NCBI GenBank assembly: GCA_029227155.1
Contig: JAQXZJ010000119.1
Span: 1-34,600 of the forward strand
Length of the DNA: 34,600 nt
Direction: 5' to 3'
Source of the DNA: Erysipelotrichaceae bacterium
GTDB taxonomy: Bacteria; Bacillota_I; Bacilli_A; Erysipelotrichales; Erysipelotrichaceae
Under the pieces are notes generated by a model. It did not search any database, was not told the origin of the DNA, and worked only from the letters and a program-made list of their open reading frames with translations. Shown in pieces: positions 1 to 6,840 of the stretch. The position numbers were made by a program, and so were the translations under genes. Positions within the stretch are counted from its first letter, which is position 1. The number at the start of each line of letters is the position of its first letter.

Positions 1-270
1 TATCAATTGTTGGTTAAAAATCAGAGTTTAACTTTAACGCCAGGTAATCTTGTCTTTCTTACGGATATTAATGAACTTAAGTTTTATCAAATAGATGAAT
101 TCGTTTGTATGAAAATAGGAAAAGGAGCGAACACTTATGATGTCTGGATCGGATTTTCTCAAAGGAATGACGAGTCTGTTTTCACTTTCGATGATGATGT
201 GTATCGTAGCTCAGATCCTAGTACAGTGTATGATTCTGGAGAATATCGTTTCTTTTCGATCACAGATTGA
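1..270 (+). CDS. C-terminal part of an upstream gene, probably a competence (ComG-type) minor pseudopilin; truncated by window start
   Basis: Frame +1 is open from base 1 to TGA at 268-270. Context is a following pseudopilin-like ORF. No diagnostic motif is visible in this fragment. Confidence 0.4.
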   Translation, partial: YQLLVKNQSLTLTPGNLVFLTDINELKFYQIDEFVCMKIGKGANTYDVWIGFSQRNDESVFTFDDDVYRSSDPSTVYDSGEYRFFSITD

Positions 271-496
271 TCAGTTGGACCAGCAGACGTATCTAGAAGT
301 TGTCACGATGCAAAGAATCAAAGAATCATTTCGAAATTTAAAGATGGAGGAAACGTTGATTCAATGGGAGGATGCTATCATTAAAATTGAATATGATCAA
401 AAGAAAGCGATGGTAACATATCAAGTATCTGAAAGAGAATGGAAACGAACATATCAATATGTAGAATCAGGGGATTATTTGATAATTGACCATTAG
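137..496 (+). CDS. ComGF/ComGG-like competence minor pseudopilin
   Basis: 119 aa with N-terminal hydrophobic segment (GSDFLKGMTSLFSLSMMMCIVAQIL) of pseudopilin type. AAAGGAG RBS lies upstream of the ATG. Confidence 0.5.
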   Translation: MMSGSDFLKGMTSLFSLSMMMCIVAQILVQCMILENIVSFRSQIDQLDQQTYLEVVTMQRIKESFRNLKMEETLIQWEDAIIKIEYDQKKAMVTYQVSEREWKRTYQYVESGDYLIIDH

Positions 497-514
497 CTTT
501 GTTTGTGCTATATT
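486..514 (+). promoter_or_regulatory. Sigma-A type promoter of the TetR gene
   Basis: TTGACC (486-491), 17-bp spacer, TATATT (509-514). Confidence 0.7.
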
Positions 515-520
515 TAAAAA

Positions 521-536
521 CAGACCAATTGGTCTG
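521..536. promoter_or_regulatory. Putative TetR-family operator
   Basis: Perfect 16-bp palindrome CAGACCAATTGGTCTG positioned at about +1 of the promoter, just upstream of the TetR gene. Confidence 0.75.
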
Positions 537-553
537 ATTATAAAGAGGTAGAG

Positions 554-1180
554 ATGAAACGAGAAGAAAAGAATATTATGGCACGTCAAAAGATATTAGA
601 TGCTGCATTACATGAATTCTCGACAAGAGGTTATGAAGGTGCGTCTTTGAACAATGCGTGTACAGAGTTTAATGTTTCAAAAGGAATTATCTATCATTAT
701 TTTAAGGATAAAGATGAAATTTATCTGCAATGTGTAAAAATGTGTTTTGAATCATTAACCCAATATCTTTTAGAGCAGTCAAAAGGTTGGAAACAGGATC
801 TGATGATTTATGAATATTTTGATAAAAGAATGGAGTTCTTTACCAAATATCCAAATTATTATGGAATTTTCGTCGGGTTGTTGATTCAACCACCAAAGAA
901 TCTTGTAGAAAGAATTGATGAAATTCGTGAACCATTTGATGAATTTACTCATCAAATCATCACTCAAGCTTTTAATCGGAAACCATTACGTAAAAATCAT
1001 TCGGTGGAAACAGTTTCTGATGATTTTCGGTTCTATTTTGATTATTTTAATCTTCGTTTTCAAATTGATCCAGAAAGAAAAATAACAGATGGTGAGGTTT
1101 TAAAACAAAAAGAAAGGTTTCATCGACAGCTAGATATCTTGCTGTACGGTGTATGGGAAGGACAAAATGAAGAGGAATAA
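554..1180 (+). CDS. TetR/AcrR family transcriptional regulator
   Basis: N-terminal TetR HTH: ARQKILDAALHEFSTRGYEGASLNNACTEFNVSKGIIYHYFKDKDEIYLQC. Confidence 0.9.
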   Translation: MKREEKNIMARQKILDAALHEFSTRGYEGASLNNACTEFNVSKGIIYHYFKDKDEIYLQCVKMCFESLTQYLLEQSKGWKQDLMIYEYFDKRMEFFTKYPNYYGIFVGLLIQPPKNLVERIDEIREPFDEFTHQIITQAFNRKPLRKNHSVETVSDDFRFYFDYFNLRFQIDPERKITDGEVLKQKERFHRQLDILLYGVWEGQNEEE

Positions 1181-2525
1181 TCATTCTTTGTTGTCGACGG
1201 TTAAACCATCAAAAGCCATTGTTGAGTTAGCAATCCCGGCAACTTTGGCATTATAGGCAAAAGCAGTCTACAATATTGTAGATACTGCTTATATCGGTCT
1301 TTTAGATAGCGATATTGCTTTGGCAGCTGTAGGGGTTACTTTACCATTATTATTGATTATGGTATCCATTGAAAATATTTTTGCGGCAGGGGCAGCGGTT
1401 CTTGCGGGTCGTCAATTAGGTGCAGAAGATAAAGTTTGAGCAAATCGTACGGTTACTACGATTGTTGTGTTTTCTATTCTGGTAGGAATTGCACTTTGTG
1501 TGTTTGGTATTATCTTTATTGAACCTTTGTTGCAATCATTTGGTGCTTCTTTAGAAGTGTTACCACAAGCAAAAGATTATGCTTTCTGGATGTTTATTGC
1601 AGCATTATTTAATTTACCAGCACAAAGTTTGAATTGTGCAGCACGTGCAGAATCATCAGTAATAATTTCATCAATCGCGGTTGTTGTAGGTGCAGCATTG
1701 AATGTGTTATTAGATCCAATCTTCATGTATTCATGGGGATTAAACATGGGTGTTCAAGGTGCTTCTTTGGCAACAACGATTTCTCAATGTGCAACATTTA
1801 TCATCTTAGCAGTATTCTATCTTAGTGGACGTTCTATTATTAAAATACATCCAAAGTATTTCAAATTAACCGCAAGTTTCTTATGGGAAGTTGTTGCAAT
1901 TGGAATTCCTACTGCTGTTATCCAAATTTGCTTGGCAGTAGCAACATCATTGACAAACATTGCAGCAAAACCACTTCCTGATGCAGACTTGATTATTGCA
2001 GCATATGGTGTGGTTCAACGTCTTATATTAATTGGATGTTATGTTATTATGGGATTTATGCAAGGATATCAACCAGTTGCTTCCTTTGCATTTGGAGCGA
2101 AAAACAAAGAACGTTTCCACGATTCAGTCAGCTTCGCTCTTAAAGGTACGATGCTATTAACTGTAATCGTAGCTGGTGTTTATATTCTATTAGCAAAACC
2201 TTTGATCTTATTGTTTAATAATAATCCAGTCATCGTTGATTATGGAAAATGGTTATTGATTTCTCAAGTAATTCTATATCCTGCGTTCGGTCTATGTTAT
2301 ATGATGACGATTACTTACCAGACGATTGGTTCTTCTAAGATGGGATTGTTCTTGTCTGTCATTCGTCAAGGGCTATTCTATGTTCCTTGTATTCTACTAT
2401 TGCCTAAGTTATTTGGCGTACAGGGTATTTATTTCTCACAACCAGTTGCGGATGTATTTACTATTATTATTTGCTTGTTCTTAATCAAGCCAATGAAAAA
2501 GATTGCAACAGAAAACATGAGGTAG
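1167..2525 (+). pseudogene. MATE family efflux transporter, interrupted by two in-frame stops (TAG 1254-1256, TGA 1437-1439)
   Basis: The frame translated from ATG 1167 reads MKRNNHSLLSTVKPSKAIVELAIPATLAL*AKAVYNIVDTAYIGLL...GRQLGAEDKV*ANRTVTTIVVF... and continues into the 352-aa ORF, giving one continuous MATE-like protein apart from the stops. Confidence 0.8.
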
Positions 2526-2538
2526 TGTGTTTTTTTAG

Positions 2539-2567
2539 TTCACATTCACAATAAAGTTTGTTATAAT
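2539..2567 (+). promoter_or_regulatory. Promoter for efp
   Basis: TTCACA (2539-2544), 17-bp spacer, TATAAT (2562-2567). Confidence 0.65.
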
Positions 2568-2596
2568 ACCAAAGTAATAATAGCAAGGAGAAACTT

Positions 2597-3160
2597 ATGA
2601 TTATTGTAAATGACTTAAAACCTGGAGTAACATTCCAATACGAAGGAAATATTTACACTGTTTTAAATATTTCTCATAACAAGACAGCTATGCGTCAAAT
2701 GATCGTCAAAGCAAAAGCAAAAAACTTACGTACGGGTACGATTCTAGATGTATCTTTCACTGGTGGAGATAAAGTAGAACCTGCTCATATCGACAAGAAA
2801 GAAATGAGTTATTTATATGATACTGGTGATGCATTGGTATTTATGGATAATTCTACTTATGATCAAATTGAAATTCCTACTGCTAATTTGGAATGGGAAA
2901 AACATTTCTTAAAACCAAATGATAATGTAATGATTTCAATGTATGAAGGAGAAATTTTAGGAGTTATTTTACCTGACAAAGTTGCGTTACAAGTTGTTGA
3001 GTGTGAACCAGCTGTAAAAGGTGATACAGCAACAAGTGCTACTAAGAATGCGGTATTAGAAACAGGATGGGAAATTCGTGTTCCTTTATTCATTAACCAA
3101 GATGAAATGGTTTTAATTGATACTGCAGAAGGAAAATATTCTGGTAGAGCAAAAGAATAG
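2597..3160 (+). CDS. efp: Translation elongation factor P
   Basis: MIIVNDLKPGVTFQYEGNIYTVLN..., NLRTG, EPAHIDKKEMSYLYDTGDALVFMDNSTYDQIEIP. Full-length three-domain EF-P. Confidence 0.95.
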   Translation: MIIVNDLKPGVTFQYEGNIYTVLNISHNKTAMRQMIVKAKAKNLRTGTILDVSFTGGDKVEPAHIDKKEMSYLYDTGDALVFMDNSTYDQIEIPTANLEWEKHFLKPNDNVMISMYEGEILGVILPDKVALQVVECEPAVKGDTATSATKNAVLETGWEIRVPLFINQDEMVLIDTAEGKYSGRAKE

Positions 3161-3165
3161 TGATG

Positions 3166-3193
3166 AAAGCATGAAGAGATTCATGCTTTTTTT
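3166..3193 (+). terminator. Rho-independent terminator after efp
   Basis: AAAGCATGAA-gaga-TTCATGCTTT followed by TTTT. Confidence 0.8.
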
Positions 3194-3223
3194 AAAAAAT
3201 ATATAGCTGTCAAGTAAAAATGC

Positions 3224-3251
3224 TTGACAGATTATTTTTATCTGTTACAAT
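3224..3251 (+). promoter_or_regulatory. Promoter of rpsP operon
   Basis: TTGACA (3224-3229), 16-bp spacer, TACAAT (3246-3251). Confidence 0.7.
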
Positions 3252-3278
3252 AGACGAGTAAGTGAGGAGGAAATTAAA

Positions 3279-3542
3279 ATGGCTGTAAAATTACGTTTAA
3301 CAAGAATGGGTGCTAAAAAAGCTCCTGTATATAGAATTGTAGCTGCTGATTCAAGAAGTCCAAGAGATGGTCGCTTCATCGAAATCGTTGGATTATACAA
3401 TCCAACAGCAAATCCTGCTGAAATCAACATCAATGAAGAATTAGCATTGAAATGGTTGAAAAATGGTGCACAACCTTCTGATACAGTTCGTAGCTTGTTC
3501 TCAAAACAAGGAATTATGAAGAAATTTCACGAAGGTAAATAA
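3279..3542 (+). CDS. rpsP: 30S ribosomal protein S16
   Basis: [42 protein letters not shown]. Confidence 0.97.
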   Translation: MAVKLRLTRMGAKKAPVYRIVAADSRSPRDGRFIEIVGLYNPTANPAEININEELALKWLKNGAQPSDTVRSLFSKQGIMKKFHEGK

Positions 3543-3547
3543 GGATT

Positions 3548-3796
3548 ATGATTGATTACGAAAAGGTTTTATACGATTTAGTTGCTCCAATTGTGGATGA
3601 TGCGAACAGTGTAAGTGTAAAACAAATGGAAAGTTTGAATGAGAATGAGGTTTTGTTATATATTTATGCAAAATCAGAAGATATCGCTCGTTTGATTGGT
3701 CGTCAGGGTTCTATGGCAATGGCAATTCGGAATACGATGGCTGTTGCTTCTAGAGTAGATGACAAACGTATATCAATTAAATTTGAGTCTTATTAG
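3548..3796 (+). CDS. khpA: KH-domain RNA-binding protein KhpA (YlqC)
   Basis: 82 aa with KH core ARLIGRQGSMAMAIRN; located between rpsP and rimM. Confidence 0.85.
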   Translation: MIDYEKVLYDLVAPIVDDANSVSVKQMESLNENEVLLYIYAKSEDIARLIGRQGSMAMAIRNTMAVASRVDDKRISIKFESY

Positions 3797-3818
3797 GATG
3801 ACATTGTCATCCTTTTTT
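3796..3818 (+). terminator. Intra-operon terminator-like hairpin between khpA and rimM
   Basis: GGATGAC-att-GTCATCC followed by TTTTTT. Confidence 0.75.
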
Positions 3819-3829
3819 GGAGGTAAAAT

Positions 3830-4330
3830 ATGGAATATATCATTGTAGGAGAAGTGATTAATACATTTGGTATCAAAGGTGAATTGAAGGTACATAGTTT
3901 ATCTGATTTTAATGAAATTCGTTTCCAAGTAGGAAATCGGTTGTTTGTTGCCTATAAAAATAATATGGTTGAAGAAATCATTCATAGCTATCGTATTCAT
4001 AAAGGAAATGTATTAATTTCTTTTGATGAGAAAGAAAATATCAATGATATAGAGAAATATGTTGGTTGTGAATTGTATGTATCTAGTGAAGATTTACATG
4101 AATTAGAGGATGGAGAGTACTATTTCAAAGATTTGGTGGGCTGTAAAGTGAAAATCAATGATGAAATTGTAGGAGAAGTAATTGAGGTTATGGATATGCC
4201 TGCTAATGCAGTTTTACGTGTTCAATTACAGGATCGAACTGTTTTGGTTCCTTTTGTTGAATCCTTTATTCCTGTTGTTGATTTAGATAAAAAATTAATT
4301 GTTGTCAACGCGATTGAGGGATTGTTATGA
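3830..4330 (+). CDS. rimM: Ribosome maturation factor RimM
   Basis: IVGEVINTFGIKGELKVHSLSDF and DGEYYFKDLVGCKV...VPFVESFIPVVDL; position before trmD. Confidence 0.93.
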   Translation: MEYIIVGEVINTFGIKGELKVHSLSDFNEIRFQVGNRLFVAYKNNMVEEIIHSYRIHKGNVLISFDEKENINDIEKYVGCELYVSSEDLHELEDGEYYFKDLVGCKVKINDEIVGEVIEVMDMPANAVLRVQLQDRTVLVPFVESFIPVVDLDKKLIVVNAIEGLL

Positions 4331-5061
4331 AGATAACGATATTAACTCTTTTTCCAGAAATGTTTGATGGCTTTTTGCATACTTCTATTATTCATCGTGC
4401 TTTAGAAAAAAAACAGGTAGAAATTGAAGTGGTAAATTTTCGTGATTTTACATTAGATAAGCATAATAAAGTTGATGAATATCCATATGGTGGAGGCCAA
4501 GGAATGGTATTGATGTGTCAACCGATCGTGGATGCGATTTTAGCTTATCGAACGGAAAATAGTATGGTTATTTTGATTACTCCTGAAGGGAAAACATTTC
4601 AACAGAAAATCGCACATGAGTTAGCTTTGAAGGAGCATTTGATTTTTATTTGTGGACATTATGAAGGATTTGATGCAAGAATTTCTCGCTATGTTGATAT
4701 GGAAATCTCACTTGGAGATTTTATTCTGACTGGTGGAGAAGTTGCTGTAATGGCAATCAGTGATGCTGTAATTCGATTGTTGGATGGTGTGATTAAAGAG
4801 AGTTCTCATCAGGATGAATCGTTTGAAAATCAATTGTTAGAGTATCCTCAATACACTCGTCCTGTTGATTTTAACGGGGATTCTGTACCGGAGGTCTTGT
4901 TATCTGGTCATCATGAAAATATCCGTAAATGGCGTTTAAAACAGTCTTTAAAAAGGACTTTGGAAAGACGACCTGATTTATTACAGAATAAAGTATTATC
5001 CAAAGAAGAAATGCAATTATTAGAAAGCATAAAGAACGAAGAATCGTTTGATACCAATTGA
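4327..5061 (+). CDS. trmD: tRNA (guanine-N1)-methyltransferase
   Basis: MKITILTLFPEMFDGFLHTSIIHRA..., YGGGQGMV, CGHYEGFDAR, GDFILTGGE. Confidence 0.97.
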   Translation: MKITILTLFPEMFDGFLHTSIIHRALEKKQVEIEVVNFRDFTLDKHNKVDEYPYGGGQGMVLMCQPIVDAILAYRTENSMVILITPEGKTFQQKIAHELALKEHLIFICGHYEGFDARISRYVDMEISLGDFILTGGEVAVMAISDAVIRLLDGVIKESSHQDESFENQLLEYPQYTRPVDFNGDSVPEVLLSGHHENIRKWRLKQSLKRTLERRPDLLQNKVLSKEEMQLLESIKNEESFDTN

Positions 5062-5088
5062 TTCCTAAGTAGTCGAAAAGTAAATCAA

Positions 5089-5121
5089 AGAGGATTGTTC
5101 ATTTGAACAATCCTCTTGTTT
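5089..5121. terminator. Hairpin terminator between convergent trmD and FAD-dehydrogenase genes
   Basis: AGAGGATTGTTC-attt-GAACAATCCTCT then TGTTTT. Confidence 0.75.
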
Positions 5122-6716
5122 TATTGATGATTTGATAGCGGTTGATATTTACCGATTATTTTTTCTGCACAACGAATTCCATCAATGGCACTGGAAACAA
5201 TTCCCCCTGCATAGCCAGCTCCTTCACCACAAGGATACAAACCACTGATCTCAGATTCTAGAGTCGTAGAATCGCGTAAGATACGTAATGGAGAACTGGT
5301 ACGTGTTTCTACACCAGTCATAATTGATCCAGAAGAAACAAAACCAGGCATGATGTTTTCATAGTGTTGTAATGCTTCTGTTAAAGAATCATTGATTTCT
5401 TTTGTAAAAAGAGGATGTAAATCAGTCCATACAACTCCATTTGGATAACTTGGTAATACTTGAGAAGGTTTATTGATCACATGGGGATTAAGGTAGTTTT
5501 GAACGAGCTGACAAGGTGCTTGATAGGTCTTTTTCCCTAGTTCGAAAGCTTTTTGTTCTAACTGTTGTTGAAAATACATTCCATCTAATAAACCATAACC
5601 ATAATCCTTTGCGTTTACTTGTATTAGCAAGGCGCTATTAGCATTCTTTAAATCCCTCGCAAGATAGCTCATCCCATTAGTAGCGATTTGACATTCTTCA
5701 CTAGTAGCAGCAACCACTTGTCCACCAGGACACATACAGAAACTATAAACTCCTTTTCCGTTTTTGGTGGTATAACTGATATAATATTCAGCATTTGGTA
5801 ATTGATTTTGAAAAGATCCATACTGTATTTCGTTAATAAAAGATTGTAAATGCTCAATACGAACTCCAACCGCGAACGGTTTTGCTTCCATTGGTACTGC
5901 ACTTTGGGCTAAATAGGAAAAAGTATCACGCGCACTATGACCAATGGCTAAAACCACATCACTACAACTGATGAATCCATGATTGGTATGAATTCCTTCT
6001 ACAAAACCATGTTTCATATCAATAGATAATAATTGTGTATCAAAATGAACTTCGCCACCCATACGAATAATTTCCTTCCGAATATTTTTGACAATCGTTC
6101 GTAGATGATCGGTTCCAATATGCGGATGAGATTGATAACGGATTTCTGAATGAGCCCCCATACGGATCAATTCATCTAAAACTTTATAAATTCTAGAATC
6201 TTTTACCCTAGTGGTTAGTTTTCCATCAGAGAAAGTACCAGCACCTCCTTCTCCGAACTGTACATTACTTTGGGGATTCAATTGTCCGCTTTTCCAAAAT
6301 GTTTCAATATCCTGAATTCTTTGTTCCACAGGCTGTCCTCGTTCAATGATAATTGGATGATAACCACGTTGTGCTAATACTAAACCACAGAACATACCAG
6401 CAGGACCAAATCCAACGATAACTGGACGATCGGAAAGGATACGATTTCCACTTTTTGCATCTTCATATTGATATGGCTTAGAGAAAGTAACGTTTTTATT
6501 TCTATTTCTCTTAAGAATTTCAACTTCACAAGAAGTTGAAATATCTAAAGTATATACATAATGAAGCTGATCTTTTTTGCGTGCATCTAAAGATTGACGA
6601 ACAATCTGAAGGGAATCAATCTGAGAAATTGCTATTTTTAAGGTTTTTGCGGCTTCTTTTTTTAAATCTTCTTCATTCGCATCTAATGGCATTTTACACT
6701 GTGAGATTCGTATCAT
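5121..6716 (-). CDS. NAD(P)/FAD-dependent oxidoreductase (COG2509-like FAD-dependent dehydrogenase)
   Basis: PVIVGFGPAGMFCGLVLAQRGYHPIIIERG, FGEGGAGTFSDGKLTTR, C-terminal GLYPCGEGAGYAGGIVSSAIDGIRCAE. Start chosen at MIRISQCKM (ORF track starts at 6752). Confidence 0.88.
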   Translation of the reverse strand: MIRISQCKMPLDANEEDLKKEAAKTLKIAISQIDSLQIVRQSLDARKKDQLHYVYTLDISTSCEVEILKRNRNKNVTFSKPYQYEDAKSGNRILSDRPVIVGFGPAGMFCGLVLAQRGYHPIIIERGQPVEQRIQDIETFWKSGQLNPQSNVQFGEGGAGTFSDGKLTTRVKDSRIYKVLDELIRMGAHSEIRYQSHPHIGTDHLRTIVKNIRKEIIRMGGEVHFDTQLLSIDMKHGFVEGIHTNHGFISCSDVVLAIGHSARDTFSYLAQSAVPMEAKPFAVGVRIEHLQSFINEIQYGSFQNQLPNAEYYISYTTKNGKGVYSFCMCPGGQVVAATSEECQIATNGMSYLARDLKNANSALLIQVNAKDYGYGLLDGMYFQQQLEQKAFELGKKTYQAPCQLVQNYLNPHVINKPSQVLPSYPNGVVWTDLHPLFTKEINDSLTEALQHYENIMPGFVSSGSIMTGVETRTSSPLRILRDSTTLESEISGLYPCGEGAGYAGGIVSSAIDGIRCAEKIIGKYQPLSNHQ

Positions 6717-6840
6717 GTTAACACATCCATTTCTTCTGTTATAGATTACCACAAAGCAAAACGATTGTATAATAAATCTTCTCTGATCGTATCATTGTTT
6801 TTATGTGATTGATAAGATAAAATGGAAACAAGGGGATGGT

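Noticed and set aside
1254-1439. Stop-codon recoding (Sec/Pyl or alternative code) in the MATE gene
   Set aside because: Two different stops occur at non-catalytic positions, TGA and TAG are used as normal stops elsewhere in the window, and no SECIS-like or conserved context was recognised. Mutation or assembly error is simpler.
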